NCBI GenBank assembly: GCA_029261895.1
Contig: JAJDAK010000048.1
Coordinates: 1 to 64,000, forward strand
DNA length: 64,000 bases
Direction: 5' to 3'
Source of the DNA: Deltaproteobacteria bacterium
GTDB lineage: Bacteria; Myxococcota_A; UBA9160; SZUA-336
The position numbers were made by a program, and so were the translations under genes. Of the stretch, positions 53,777-63,393 are shown piece by piece (the first letter of the stretch is position 1; the number at the start of each line of letters is the position of its first letter). The notes under the pieces are model-generated. The model ran no database searches, had not been told where the DNA came from, and saw only the letters and a list, made by a program, of their open reading frames with translations.

Positions 53777-54274
53777 CTAACCCCCATGCGTCGTATACAA
53801 ACGCATCTCGACTTCTTTCGTCGTAGCGCGATCGCGAAAATCGATGTACGTCTCCTTGACGAGCACCAAGTTATCGCCGATTTCAGTAATCTTTCCCTTG
53901 TTCTTCCCGATTGGAGTGCCTTCATCGACAATGTACTCTTTGCCAGTCGGGTCTTGAACCAATGCACGGGGAATTTCGTTGCCCCAGATAATCGCGGTTA
54001 CGAGCAACTGATTCAGCTCAAAACGCTCGAGCGGCGCGGTCACTTCCTCCGTATCAAGCATTTGGCTCAGTTTGATATAGGACTGAAACGGGTCGCGCTT
54101 ATCCGTTGGGTCGTAACGGACAGGCAGCGCAGACAACGCGTCAACTTCAGGATTCATCACCACGGGCGGTGGTGCGTGCATCTGTGGTCGTGGCCGGCTC
54201 GGAGGAGGCGTACCACCACCGCAGCCGATCAGAAACAAAATTCCAACTGTTGCAATCGCCTGAACCACCCGCAT
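53777..54274 (-). CDS. pilP: Type IV pilus lipoprotein PilP
   Basis: A 165-residue periplasmic protein. Lipobox FLIGC at 14-18, a Pro-rich linker, and the PilP beta-sandwich (KRDPFQSYI, LERFELNQLLVTAIIWG, ALVQDPTGKEYIV, GDNLVLVKE). It links the PilMNO platform to the PilQ secretin. Starts on the last base of the pilO stop region (TAATG). Confidence 0.93.
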   Translation of the reverse strand: MRVVQAIATVGILFLIGCGGGTPPPSRPRPQMHAPPPVVMNPEVDALSALPVRYDPTDKRDPFQSYIKLSQMLDTEEVTAPLERFELNQLLVTAIIWGNEIPRALVQDPTGKEYIVDEGTPIGKNKGKITEIGDNLVLVKETYIDFRDRATTKEVEMRLYTTHGG

Positions 54275-54900
54275 TACACACCCCCCGCTTGCTGCGCCGA
54301 CTGAGTCGCATTATCGATGAAGCGGAACGTCGCAGCGGTACCCTTGACGTTGAGTTGGGGATTGGCAGAGCCGTGATTGCTCACATTGATTTCGAGGTCC
54401 GTGATGTTCACGATCCGCGATAGCCGTGCGATTCTGTCAAAGAAGATTCCGATATCGTGGTACGCACCAATCACTTCGATATTGATAGGAACTTCCGCAT
54501 AGAAGCCACGGTTAATTTCCTCGTTTGGCTTGAACGAGCGGAACTCGAGCCCGGCCTTCTTCCCCAAGCTGCTGATATCGGTTAGTAAAACCGGCAGTTC
54601 CTTTTCGTTGGGCAGCCGAGTTAGCGCTTCCGCCAACTTCGCACGGAGCATTTCCTGTTCTTTTTCAAAACTCTGAAGATTTGACTCAACAGCGCGGCCC
54701 TTCTGAATGTCCTGTTGGAGCTGAGTCAAATTGGCCTGCAGCCCTTGCAATTGCTGCTGCTGACCTGCATGCACAGCGAAGTAGTAGCCGGTGCAGACCA
54801 GCACGAAGACCACGCCCAAAATCAAATACCGCAGCTGTGCGGGCAACCGAGACATTTGTCCCAGAGAATCTTCGAGTTTGAAATCTTCGCCTATGGCCAT
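54274..54900 (-). CDS. pilO: Type IV pilus inner-membrane protein PilO
   Basis: A 208-residue bitopic protein. One N-terminal membrane helix (LILGVVFVLVCTGYYFAV) is followed by a coiled-coil (about 50-95) and a periplasmic ferredoxin-like domain with GFYAEVPINIEVIGAYHDIGIFFDRIARL. It pairs with PilN in the alignment complex. Starts 10 bp after pilN. Confidence 0.93.
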   Translation of the reverse strand: MAIGEDFKLEDSLGQMSRLPAQLRYLILGVVFVLVCTGYYFAVHAGQQQQLQGLQANLTQLQQDIQKGRAVESNLQSFEKEQEMLRAKLAEALTRLPNEKELPVLLTDISSLGKKAGLEFRSFKPNEEINRGFYAEVPINIEVIGAYHDIGIFFDRIARLSRIVNITDLEINVSNHGSANPQLNVKGTAATFRFIDNATQSAQQAGGV

Positions 54901-54910
54901 CGCTTGGTTC

Positions 54911-55507
54911 CTAACGTGCCCCCGGCGTCGGATTTGCCGCTGGTGCTGGCATCAGACTTTCCGGAGATACATACGGATACGTGCTCGAGACTTTGAACTT
55001 GTTAACCTTCAGGCCTTCCAAGTCGTTGAGGTTGGTTTCCTGTAATTCGACTTTTGAAAACACTGGTGATTCCTCAAGACCTGTCAAGAACGTCGCAACA
55101 ATCTCGGCGTCCATGCTGTAGCCTTCAAGTTCCAATGCCCCACCCTTCGCGACAGCCTTGGTCAACCAGACGCGCTGAGGGATTCGATCCGCAAGCTCAT
55201 TCATCAAGCGCACTGGGCCGGACCGGACGGATTCTAATTTGGCGATCACCTGGAGTTTGTTTTCAATCTCTTCGCGCTCGCGCGTGAACTCATCCACCTT
55301 CTTTTGTACGGCTTCCAATTCTCTCAGCTCCGCTTTTGCCAGCTGAATTTGGTGCTGCTCGCTTGAAATCTTGGCGGCCATCCAGAAATACGCGCCCACA
55401 CAAACGATCAGAGCGGCGGTGGCGGCGATTCCGATAAACACGCCTTGCTGCCGCGCGTTTGCCTGCCGTCGCGCCTCGCGAACTGGAAGAAGGTTGATGC
55501 GAATCAT
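54911..55507 (-). CDS. pilN: Type IV pilus assembly protein PilN
   Basis: A 198-residue bitopic protein. The short cytoplasmic N-terminus MIRINLLPVREARRQ is the PilM-binding signature, then one membrane helix, a coiled coil and a periplasmic domain with ADRIPQRVWLTK. Overlaps pilM by ATGA. Confidence 0.95.
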   Translation of the reverse strand: MIRINLLPVREARRQANARQQGVFIGIAATAALIVCVGAYFWMAAKISSEQHQIQLAKAELRELEAVQKKVDEFTREREEIENKLQVIAKLESVRSGPVRLMNELADRIPQRVWLTKAVAKGGALELEGYSMDAEIVATFLTGLEESPVFSKVELQETNLNDLEGLKVNKFKVSSTYPYVSPESLMPAPAANPTPGAR

Positions 55508-56568
55508 GATTCCACTGCCCGTCGCATTCCGAGACCCACGGCAACACTGAGTGCCGCGCCCAGCTGCTGAAAATTGTCATTCGCTTCGGTGTCCGCAGGT
55601 ACTGCTATCCGTGCAAACGGGTTAGCGATTTCCACAGGCACGTCGATCTTCTCTTGAAATATGCGGTCGAGCCCGGGCACGCGCGCGGATCCACCGCAAA
55701 GCACCACCTTCTGAATCGCATTGTTAGATGTGGTCGCGCGATAGAATTCCAGCGAACGCTGAACTTCGCCGACCAACGTCTCAGATACTTCCCGCATTGC
55801 CTCTTCCACTTCCTGCGGGACAACGTCCATGCTTACTTCATCCGCACGGCCGCCACACTTGATGCGCTCAGCTTCTTCGAATCCGACATTCAACGCTTTC
55901 TGAATTTCTTCGGTGTACTGGTTTCCGCCGCTGGTTACGTCGCGCGTGAAGACCGGAATTGATCCGTTCATCACAGAGATGTTGATCACAGAAGCGCCAA
56001 TATCAATCAGCGCGACGGTCTCAGCGTCAGAAGGGTCGTTGTTATGCGCGTACATGTTTCCAACTGCAAAGGCGTCGATGTCCATTACCGCAAGATTCAG
56101 CCCCGCATCCGTGAGTACACTTGTGTAGTCATCAATGAGATCTTTCTTCGCAGCCACAAGCAGCACGTCCATCTGGCCCTCGGCGTTGGATTCCACGAGC
56201 ACCTGGTGGTCGACGTTTACTTCGTTAATATCGAAGGGAACATACTGCTCCGCTTCCCAGCGGATGGTTTCCTCAAGTTCCTCTTTGCTCTGTACGGGCA
56301 ACGTAATTCGTTTCACGATCACGGCATGGCCAGAGATCGAGGTAGATACATCGGTAGCGCTGATCTTACCCGCGTCGCAGGCTTCGCGAATTGCGTTCGA
56401 AATCGCCGGCGCGTTCATAAACGCGCCCTGAACGATCGCTTCCGGAGGCAGCGGGGCATAGCCGAAACGCGTTAGCTTGTAGCTACCGGGTGTTCCGCTC
56501 AGTTCGACGGCTTTAACGGAACTTGATCCGATATCAATGCCGACGATCGACTTGGGCTTAAAGAACAT
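55504..56568 (-). CDS. pilM: Type IV pilus actin-like protein PilM
   Basis: A 354-residue cytoplasmic actin/FtsA-like ATPase. VGIDIGSSSVKAVELSG (phosphate 1), RWEAEQYVPFDINEV, ALIDIGASVINISVMNG (phosphate 2) and VLCGGSARVPGL (adenosine) are all present. It binds the PilN N-terminus and connects to motor ATPases. It starts 9 bp after the XRE gene. Confidence 0.95.
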   Translation of the reverse strand: MFFKPKSIVGIDIGSSSVKAVELSGTPGSYKLTRFGYAPLPPEAIVQGAFMNAPAISNAIREACDAGKISATDVSTSISGHAVIVKRITLPVQSKEELEETIRWEAEQYVPFDINEVNVDHQVLVESNAEGQMDVLLVAAKKDLIDDYTSVLTDAGLNLAVMDIDAFAVGNMYAHNNDPSDAETVALIDIGASVINISVMNGSIPVFTRDVTSGGNQYTEEIQKALNVGFEEAERIKCGGRADEVSMDVVPQEVEEAMREVSETLVGEVQRSLEFYRATTSNNAIQKVVLCGGSARVPGLDRIFQEKIDVPVEIANPFARIAVPADTEANDNFQQLGAALSVAVGLGMRRAVES

Positions 56569-56576
56569 TAACCCGG

Positions 56577-56837
56577 CTACTCCACAACCAACGGATTAGG
56601 CGCTGAAGTCACGATACGAATCGCATCCGGTAGGTCGGTGGATAAACTGAAAACACTGTCTCGATCCGTCACCCTCAAGCCAAGGGCCTGCAGGATCTTT
56701 CGCTTGGTATCAAGACGACAGGTCTTCCCTGCTTCCACGCGATCGATGGTCAACGTTGATAGACCCGCTTTGCGAGCAAGCTCTGCCTTGCTCATCATCA
56801 GGGCCTCACGAATTTTGCGGACATTATTGTCTGCCAC
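56577..56837 (-). CDS. Small XRE-family DNA-binding protein heading the pil operon
   Basis: An 86-residue protein with a Cro/C1 helix-turn-helix: NVRKIREALMMSKAELARKAGLSTLTIDRVEAG. The GTG at 56837 with GGAG about 7 nt upstream is preferred to an ATG at 56927 whose extra 30 residues have no family likeness. It lies 9 bp before pilM, so it is co-transcribed with pilMNOPQ and may control that operon. A possible sigma54 promoter is upstream. Confidence 0.75.
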   Translation of the reverse strand: MADNNVRKIREALMMSKAELARKAGLSTLTIDRVEAGKTCRLDTKRKILQALGLRVTDRDSVFSLSTDLPDAIRIVTSAPNPLVVE

Positions 56838-56867
56838 GATCCATCTCCACCTTATGCAGTTGAACTC

Positions 56868-56883
56868 TGCGCAGCACTTTCCA
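56868..56883 (-). promoter_or_regulatory. Possible sigma54 (-24/-12) promoter of the pil operon
   Basis: On the minus strand TGG AAAG TGCT GC GCA has GG and GC doublets 10 nt apart, as sigma54 promoters do, with several mismatches in the flanking consensus. It is about 31 nt from the GTG of the XRE gene; the adjacent PilR-type activator makes it plausible. Confidence 0.3.
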
Positions 56884-57008
56884 CTTCTAGACTGTGAAGG
56901 AACGTCGAGTTCGATCCCGTTCCACAAAACGAATCGGCGCTGGCCGAATCCTACTTGAGGCTCATCGAACCAAAGTGTTGCGTCGGAAATATGCAGGACC
57001 CAGTCATA

Positions 57009-57953
57009 TCAATTACCGCTCGCGGGCACGGCTTCCCAACGCAGCTCTAACGAGTAACGTTGTCGCGTTTCACCACCGTGTCCGTCAGTAACTGACAACT
57101 CGATCGGAAAGATTCCACCAACGTCCCGCGGTACTGTCCAAGTCAGATTACCGCCGACCAGGTCCATCGACATTCCTTCGGGTCCAGCAATGAGCGTGTA
57201 CCGCAGTGGGCGATCCCCGTCCGGGTCTTTCGCGACCACCTGGTAGCGATAGACATTTTCATCTGCGAGCTCATAGAGGGGTTCCGAAGAGATGTCAGGT
57301 GGCGCGTTTGAAACCGCTTGCGACTTAGCATCGACCCATTCGCTTTCGTTTTGACGATCAGAAGCTAAAACGGCGACGCTCACTAGATCTCCACGCCGGG
57401 CTCGCCCCGGCTCAAAACTCGCTGCGTCTGCCCCGTCTACCAAGTTCCCGTTCACATACCAGCGGTAACGAAGCTCAACCGAATCCCCATCCCGGTCCGT
57501 CGTGTCCACGGCGGCGACCAACTCATCCCTTGTCGTCGCCTGACTCGGATGGATTGTGACATTCGTCACTACCGGGGCCTGATTCTGAATCTGGGCTTCC
57601 GGCGTTCGCCCCATAATCTCGTTATGACCATCACTTATGCGAACAACTGCGTATAGACGATCGCCGCGAGAAAGCTGCCCTCCACTCAGACGCGAAGCCA
57701 AACCGCGGCCTTGAGAGGTGCCATTGAGATACCACTCAAACTCCATCTGCAACGGGTCTCGATCGGGATCGGTGACCTTTACACTGACCGATACATCCTG
57801 ACCCGCGCTCGGAAGTCTGGGTGCCAAACTGATGTCTTGAATCACCGGCGGACGATTGGTCTCGGGATCCGCCGCGGCCGATTGAGCCGGTTCGGGTTCC
57901 GCGCTACATCCAAGGACCACGATCGCGAGTATGAAGACGCCTAAGTTCCGCAT
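57009..57953 (-). CDS. Lipoprotein with Ig-like repeats
   Basis: A 314-residue lipoprotein. Lipobox VVLGC, a short Ala/Glu/Pro linker, then three Ig/cadherin-like domains with a common pattern VxDPDRDPLxxEFEWYLNG, TTDRDGDSVELRYRWYVNG and AKDPDGDRPLRYTL. Asp-rich turns (DPDxD) may bind calcium. It lies between pilR and the XRE/pilM unit on the same strand, 12 bp after the pilR start region, so it might be tied to pilus function. No named family. Confidence 0.75.
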   Translation of the reverse strand: MRNLGVFILAIVVLGCSAEPEPAQSAAADPETNRPPVIQDISLAPRLPSAGQDVSVSVKVTDPDRDPLQMEFEWYLNGTSQGRGLASRLSGGQLSRGDRLYAVVRISDGHNEIMGRTPEAQIQNQAPVVTNVTIHPSQATTRDELVAAVDTTDRDGDSVELRYRWYVNGNLVDGADAASFEPGRARRGDLVSVAVLASDRQNESEWVDAKSQAVSNAPPDISSEPLYELADENVYRYQVVAKDPDGDRPLRYTLIAGPEGMSMDLVGGNLTWTVPRDVGGIFPIELSVTDGHGGETRQRYSLELRWEAVPASGN

Positions 57954-57965
57954 CGCTTCTCCCTC

Positions 57966-59387
57966 TTAAGAATGCGGTTTGGTCTCTCCGCTATCGGCGA
58001 CGCCAATCAGGGGATTGAGCGGATCAACCGCGTATTCCTTAAGCTTGTACTGGAGGGCGCGAGGGCTAATTTCAAGCAGGAGCGCTGCTTGCGTTCGGTT
58101 GCCCTGCGTTTCATGCAATGCGCGTCGAATCAAACGTTCCTCAAGCGTGCGCGTTCCCTGTTTGATGGAAAACTCCGCCTGATTCGGTGTGGGCTCCTGG
58201 CTTGGTCGACTGCGCACGTTCGATACAAACGGAAAGAGCTCCAGCGCCAGCGCATCTGCATCACAGAGAATCAACGCGCGTTCCAGGCTATTTTCAAGCT
58301 CCCGAATGTTTCCGGGCCAGTCATATCGCTGAAGCGATTCCATCAGCTGCTCGTCAATCGGCGCGACCGCCTTGCCTAGCCGTGTCGACAAACTACGTAA
58401 AAGCTCATCGCAGAGCAGCGGAATGTCTTCTGGCCGTTCGCGTAGCGGCGGGATCTCCAGCTCCAATACGTTGAGGCGGTAATATAGGTCTGCGCGAAAC
58501 GTCCCCCTTTTCACTTCCTCTTCCAGCTTGCGTGAAGTCGCCGCGACGATGCGCACGTCGACCGGGATCGACTTGGGCTCTCCGATGGGTCGCACCTCTT
58601 CCTCTTGGAGCGTGCGCAGCAATGTCACCTGGGTCGTAGACGGAAGTTCACCGATCTCATCGAGAAAGAGCGTTCCGCCATGGGCTTCACGAAAGAGTCC
58701 GAGTTGCTCTTCCACCGCACCGGTAAACGCCCCACGCGAATGACCAAAGAGTTCACTCTCAATCAGCGTGTCGGGAATCGCGCCACAGTTCACCGCAATG
58801 AACGATTTGTCCGCACGTGGCGAGAGGCGGTGCACCGTACGCGCTGCGACTTCCTTCCCCACGCCGCTCTCTCCGGTGATCAAAATCGTCGTCTTGTACG
58901 CCGCACCCTGCTCGAGTCGATCGTATAGCTCTTTCATCCGCTGCGACCCGGCCACTAACGCGTGACGTCCTCCGCCTCGCTCCAATTGATCGCGCAGCCG
59001 GGCGTTCTCGCGCCGTAAGCGACCGCGTTCCTCTGCCTTCGCCAGCGCGAGCAATAGCTCGTCCGCACGAAAGGGTTTTGACACGTAGTCATGTGCACCA
59101 CGACGTACGGCATCGATCGCTTGATCGAGATCCCCGTACGCAGACATGATCAGAACCTGCGCATTGGGTTGTTCTGCAACCAAATCTGGGAGGACGTCGA
59201 GACCGTCGCGGCCCGGCATGCGCACATCGCATAGTACGAAGTCAAAGACCGCCTCGCGGGCGATCGTTAGCGCCGACTCGGCATCTGCTGCCACGCGCGT
59301 ACGATAGCCCTCACCTTCGAGAATGAGGCTCAGGCTGGTGCGAATACCCTCTTCGTCATCAATGATCAGAATCCGCCGCATTGTCAT
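57966..59387 (-). CDS. pilR: Sigma54-dependent response regulator, PilR-like
   Basis: A 473-residue NtrC-class activator. Receiver (1-120: LIIDDEEGI, phospho-acceptor in LCDVRMPGRDG), AAA+ core (135-375) with Walker A GESGVGKE, the sigma54 contact loop GAFTGA and Walker B TLFLDEIGELP, and a Fis-type C-terminal helix-turn-helix (ETQGNRTQAALLLEISPRALQ). Its start overlaps pilS by 29 nt. It probably activates pilin or pilus genes; the name rests on context. Confidence 0.9.
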   Translation of the reverse strand: MTMRRILIIDDEEGIRTSLSLILEGEGYRTRVAADAESALTIAREAVFDFVLCDVRMPGRDGLDVLPDLVAEQPNAQVLIMSAYGDLDQAIDAVRRGAHDYVSKPFRADELLLALAKAEERGRLRRENARLRDQLERGGGRHALVAGSQRMKELYDRLEQGAAYKTTILITGESGVGKEVAARTVHRLSPRADKSFIAVNCGAIPDTLIESELFGHSRGAFTGAVEEQLGLFREAHGGTLFLDEIGELPSTTQVTLLRTLQEEEVRPIGEPKSIPVDVRIVAATSRKLEEEVKRGTFRADLYYRLNVLELEIPPLRERPEDIPLLCDELLRSLSTRLGKAVAPIDEQLMESLQRYDWPGNIRELENSLERALILCDADALALELFPFVSNVRSRPSQEPTPNQAEFSIKQGTRTLEERLIRRALHETQGNRTQAALLLEISPRALQYKLKEYAVDPLNPLIGVADSGETKPHS

Positions 59388-60876
59388 CCGCTTTCCCTTC
59401 GGATGTATCGGCGGCCGGCAGCGTGAGGCTGAACACAGTTCTACCCGGAGAGCTTTCGACGTCTAGACTCCCGTCCATCAGAAGCGCTAAGCGATGCGCG
59501 TTCCAAAGTCCGAGACCCGTTCCCTCGCCAGGATCCTTCCGGGTGAAAAATGGATCATAGAGATGCGGTTGATCTTCGACTGAAATTCCCGGGCCATTGT
59601 CTTCTACGAAAATTGTCACCGCATGCCGCGATGCATCCGTACGCCGACGCTGCAGTGTATCGCCAGATGTGACCAACGCGGCCCATACACGAACCGTGCT
59701 TTCCTCTCGATCACGCACGGCATGCGCGGCATTTTCGATCAGGTTGGAGAGAATCTGTTCAACACGGCCGGTATCGACGTAGATGGACGGCAACCCGCGC
59801 GTTGCGCTGAATTGCAGGGCGAGGTCCGCGTAATCCGGCTGAGCCGAAACACGTTCGACCAGACGCTGCAGCAGCTCATTTGGATTGATCTCAACACGCT
59901 GCAAGGTTTGTGGACGCGTGAGGTCGAGGATGTCTCGGACCAGTGTACGAACCCTCAACGCTTCATCGCGCACGCGCTCCAGTATCTGCGCATGCTCCGC
60001 ACTGTATGAGTCACTTCGCAGCAAGACCTCGGTAAACCCCAAAATCGCCGCAATCGGATTGCCGACTTCGTGGGCAATACCCGCGCTCAACTGCCCCACA
60101 GAAGCCAGTCGTTCGTTTTGAAAGATCGAACGTTGCGCTCGCACCAACGCCTGGCGCTGCTCGGTCAATGATTCCGTCATCGCGTTCAGATGATTCGCGA
60201 GTTCTGCCAACTCGTCTTCGCCTTCAACCGCGGCGCGTGCTGCCCAATTACCATCAGTCACCGCACGCGCCAAACGTGAGAGTCGTTGTACAGGCCGAAC
60301 GATGCGTTGACGCAGGAGATACGTACCAAAAACCAAAACGACCAAGGACCCCACAACCAAGACCCACGCTCCGGATTGAAGTAACGGTCGTAAATGAGTT
60401 CGCAGTTCCTCTCGCGATACGCGACCCAGCAGCACGCCCCCGGACCCTTGAGCAGCACGGACCCCCAAGCCGATCCAAAGGTCGCGTTGTGCAAAGCCCG
60501 ACGAACGTAGGACTTCCTGACCTGTGCTCGCGAGTACGAGCAGCTCGTGAAGTTCGGGAGTCATCGTGGGCGGTTCCGCGTGGCCGCCCGCGAGCCGTTG
60601 ATCCGCGTGATAGACAAACCACTCGCCACCCAGACTTTCAGGATCCGTGGCACGCAGGCGCAACGCGAGTTCGTTCGGCTTGAGCTGATCTTCAAGCATG
60701 AAGCGTTCGATGTATCGACTGCCCATCCGCAGACGATCGAGCGCGGCATCCTCGACCACACGGCTCGCCATCGATCCCATCACCACCGCAATCACCGCGA
60801 GTCCCGCAAATGCAACCATCGATAGGCTGGCGGCGATTTCAAATTGCAAGCGGTTGCGGAAGTCGAAGGCGCTCAT
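59359..60876 (-). CDS. pilS: Membrane sensor histidine kinase, PilS-like
   Basis: A 505-residue kinase. Two membrane helices (about 12-38 and 165-185) flank a periplasmic region, then a HAMP domain (LRQRIVRPVQRLSRLARAVTDGNWAARA), an H-box GIAHEVGNPIAAILG, and an HATPase with N-box NLIENAAHAV, DNGPGI and GEGTGLGLW. It should phosphorylate the adjacent NtrC-class regulator. Unlike classical PilS, which has six membrane helices, this has two, so the gene name is by position. Confidence 0.85.
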   Translation of the reverse strand: MSAFDFRNRLQFEIAASLSMVAFAGLAVIAVVMGSMASRVVEDAALDRLRMGSRYIERFMLEDQLKPNELALRLRATDPESLGGEWFVYHADQRLAGGHAEPPTMTPELHELLVLASTGQEVLRSSGFAQRDLWIGLGVRAAQGSGGVLLGRVSREELRTHLRPLLQSGAWVLVVGSLVVLVFGTYLLRQRIVRPVQRLSRLARAVTDGNWAARAAVEGEDELAELANHLNAMTESLTEQRQALVRAQRSIFQNERLASVGQLSAGIAHEVGNPIAAILGFTEVLLRSDSYSAEHAQILERVRDEALRVRTLVRDILDLTRPQTLQRVEINPNELLQRLVERVSAQPDYADLALQFSATRGLPSIYVDTGRVEQILSNLIENAAHAVRDREESTVRVWAALVTSGDTLQRRRTDASRHAVTIFVEDNGPGISVEDQPHLYDPFFTRKDPGEGTGLGLWNAHRLALLMDGSLDVESSPGRTVFSLTLPAADTSEGKADDNAADSDH

Positions 60877-61658
60877 GGAATACCCAGGACTTGCAACAGC
60901 AGATCCGGCACAAAGAGATGAACCAGCGCAGCGGTGACCAATGCGGGACCAAAGGGAATGCGTGTCTTACGACCACCGCCTCGTAAAGAAATAACCATTA
61001 TCCCCTGCAGCATGCCGAGAATGGAGCCGAAGACGACGATACCAAGCGCCGCGTGGATACCGAGAAAACTGCCCAGCATTGCGACGAGCTTCACGTCTCC
61101 CATGCCGAGGCCAATCTGCCCCGTGCGCCATTCATAGAACGCCGAAACGATCCACATCATGCCACCGGCGAAGATCACACCGAAGAGCGCGTCGAGCAGC
61201 AGCGGCGGTGGGAAAAACCAAGCACAAAACAGCCCAAGCGGAATCCCGGGCAGCGTGATCGCGTTGGGAATAATGTGATGGTCGATATCGATGAACGCGA
61301 TGGCGATCAGCGCCGCGGCAAGCAAGCTGTTGATCCAGAAACGGGACTCATACCCCCACCACCACGCCAGCGCGAGGAACGCGGCTGCTGTGAGGAGTTC
61401 CACCAGTGGATAGCGTGGGGAGATCCAAGCTTTGCACTCGCGACAGCGACCGCGCAAAAGCAGATAAGACAGGATGGGAATATTCCCCCACCATGAAATC
61501 GGTGTCTCACAGGTTGGGCATCGCGAGCCGGGTTGCACCACGGAGAGGCCCAGCGGCAAGCGGTAGATCACCACATTGAGAAAACTGCCGACGCATGCGC
61601 CAAGCGCGAACACGAAGCCCAATTGGACACTTGGCGGTAGCGATGCGGTCTCGATCAC
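60873..61658 (-). CDS. pilD: Prepilin peptidase and N-methyltransferase
   Basis: A 261-residue membrane aspartyl protease. The zinc-binding CPTC...CREC (Cys47, 50, 72, 75), catalytic Asp motifs FIDIDHHIIPN and GLGMGDVKL, and about eight membrane helices match PilD/GspO. It cleaves and N-methylates prepilins. Overlaps pilS by ATGA. No prepilin gene is in this window. Confidence 0.96.
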   Translation of the reverse strand: MIETASLPPSVQLGFVFALGACVGSFLNVVIYRLPLGLSVVQPGSRCPTCETPISWWGNIPILSYLLLRGRCRECKAWISPRYPLVELLTAAAFLALAWWWGYESRFWINSLLAAALIAIAFIDIDHHIIPNAITLPGIPLGLFCAWFFPPPLLLDALFGVIFAGGMMWIVSAFYEWRTGQIGLGMGDVKLVAMLGSFLGIHAALGIVVFGSILGMLQGIMVISLRGGGRKTRIPFGPALVTAALVHLFVPDLLLQVLGIP

Positions 61659-61678
61659 GCCATCACAGTAGCGACTTG

Positions 61679-62455
61679 CTAGCGGAAATCCCGCACACGA
61701 AAGAGCTGTGTCGCGCTGAAGAGCAGCAGTGACGCGTAACTCAAACCGTAAGCGATATTCATCCAGAGATCTTTCAACGTAATCGGGATACCGTCCGCAG
61801 CGAGTCCTTTGATGTCGAGCCTATCGAGGTTAGGCAGACCCCAATACAGCGCTTCAGTCAGCGGTCGGATGGCTTCCGAATCGGGGAGATTTCCGAATTC
61901 GCGGATGTCGGCTAGCAGATGCCCGATAATCCAGAGACTGACGGTGAACATTCCCGCCAGGTAAGGTGTGGTGAAACTCGAGAAAAAGATGGCGATCGCA
62001 GTTAAGAGTACGAGCTCTACGAAGATCAACACGATGGCATAGAGAAGCTCTGCTGGGAAAGTACCTTTCTGAAACCAGACCACAGCTAGAAACAGCGCGC
62101 TCATGAGCACGATCTCAAGCGCCAATAGCCCGACCAGCCCAAGATACTTACCAATGAGAAATTCCCAACGTCGCATGGGTTTGGCGAGCATCGTGTAGAT
62201 GGTCTTTGAATTGATTTCACGGTAGACCAAGTTGATCCCCACAAAGATCGCGATCAGGGAACCGAAGAGCGCGATCGCGGCAAGGCCGACGTCGTAGTAG
62301 ATCCGCTCGTCGTAGCCGAGGTGAATTTTCACCAATACGATCGAACTCGCGATCATCAACCCCGCAAACATCAACAGGGTGTAGAGAAGCTTTTCCCGCA
62401 CGGCTTCGCGGTAGGTGTTCATCGCGACGGCCTTGATGTTTCGAAGCGCCCTCAT
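61679..62455 (-). CDS. ABC-2 type transporter permease
   Basis: A 258-residue integral membrane protein with about six helices. It opens [21 protein letters not shown], and contains LVYREINSKTIYTMLAKPMRRWEFLIGKYLGL, both typical of ABC-2 permeases. No substrate is evident. Coupled by ATGA to its ATPase. Ends 20 bp before pilD. Confidence 0.9.
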   Translation of the reverse strand: MRALRNIKAVAMNTYREAVREKLLYTLLMFAGLMIASSIVLVKIHLGYDERIYYDVGLAAIALFGSLIAIFVGINLVYREINSKTIYTMLAKPMRRWEFLIGKYLGLVGLLALEIVLMSALFLAVVWFQKGTFPAELLYAIVLIFVELVLLTAIAIFFSSFTTPYLAGMFTVSLWIIGHLLADIREFGNLPDSEAIRPLTEALYWGLPNLDRLDIKGLAADGIPITLKDLWMNIAYGLSYASLLLFSATQLFRVRDFR

Positions 62456-63384
62456 GCGTAATTCCCCTTCTTCGCTTCTTCGACAAAGAGATCTTCCAGA
62501 CTTCGACGACGTGGTACCAGGCTGCGTACGTGCCCCTTGGCTTCCAGCGTTCGTTCCAGGACTCGCTGTGCGGAAGCCTCGTCTTCAAATTCGAGCAGGA
62601 AACGCGGTCCCTGCGTGATTGCGCGAGTCGCGCCGACTTTGAGTTCTTCAAAGAGCGGTGCGTCTATGCCTTCAAGAACAAGTTCGACACCTGAGACTTC
62701 CTGGCCAAGCAGATCATCGATGTAGCCTTGATGCACGATATTCCCGTTCACGATGATCGCCACCTGATCACAGATGACCTCCGCATCGCCGAGAATATGC
62801 GACGAAAAGAAGACCGTCTTGCCTTCGTCGCGGAGCGATAAAATCAGATCGCGAACATCCTTGCGACCCAGCGGGTCGAGACCCGACATCGGCTCATCGA
62901 GAATGACGACTTCGGGATCCGCGATCAGCGCCTGCGCGAGCCCCACGCGTTGACGCATGCCTTTCGAGTAACTGCGAATCCGCATATCCCCCGCATGCGG
63001 AATACCGACGCGTTCAAGTAGTTCTCCGGCACGCTTCTGCCGCGTCGCTTTGTCGATTCCGAGCAGCTGTCCGTGAAAATCCAAGAACTCCCGGCCGGTC
63101 AGGTACTCGTGAAAGAACGTCCCTTCGGGAAGAAAGCCGAGATGCGCGCGGCATTTTGGATCTGACACGGGAATATCCTGGATCCACGCCTCGCCCGCGG
63201 TCGGCAGGATCAGACCGGTAAGCATCTTGATCGTCGAGGTCTTCCCAGCGCCGTTGGGTCCGATGAAGCCGTAGATTTCTCCGGCATCGACTTTAAGGTC
63301 CACGCCCTTCACGGCTTCGACCTTCTTCATCGTGAAGCCCGTGCGGAAGACCTTGCTTAAACCTTCGGTTCGAATGATCGCCAT
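62452..63384 (-). CDS. ABC transporter ATP-binding protein
   Basis: A 310-residue ATPase. Walker [11 protein letters not shown], signature [14 protein letters not shown], Walker [14 protein letters not shown] and switch SSHIL are complete. The C-terminal 80 residues are an accessory domain ([10 protein letters not shown]...[10 protein letters not shown]) common in ABC-2 exporters. With the permease it forms an exporter whose cargo is unknown. Confidence 0.92.
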   Translation of the reverse strand: MAIIRTEGLSKVFRTGFTMKKVEAVKGVDLKVDAGEIYGFIGPNGAGKTSTIKMLTGLILPTAGEAWIQDIPVSDPKCRAHLGFLPEGTFFHEYLTGREFLDFHGQLLGIDKATRQKRAGELLERVGIPHAGDMRIRSYSKGMRQRVGLAQALIADPEVVILDEPMSGLDPLGRKDVRDLILSLRDEGKTVFFSSHILGDAEVICDQVAIIVNGNIVHQGYIDDLLGQEVSGVELVLEGIDAPLFEELKVGATRAITQGPRFLLEFEDEASAQRVLERTLEAKGHVRSLVPRRRSLEDLFVEEAKKGNYA

Positions 63385-63393
63385 GGCTCTCTC

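Noticed and set aside
52880..54304. A 474-residue open frame on the plus strand opposite pilQ and pilP
   Set aside because: It is antisense to a convincing PilQ signal peptide, AMIN domains and PilP. Its translation is Ser/Thr/Ala low-complexity, as expected from the complement of acidic codons, and it has no domain likeness.
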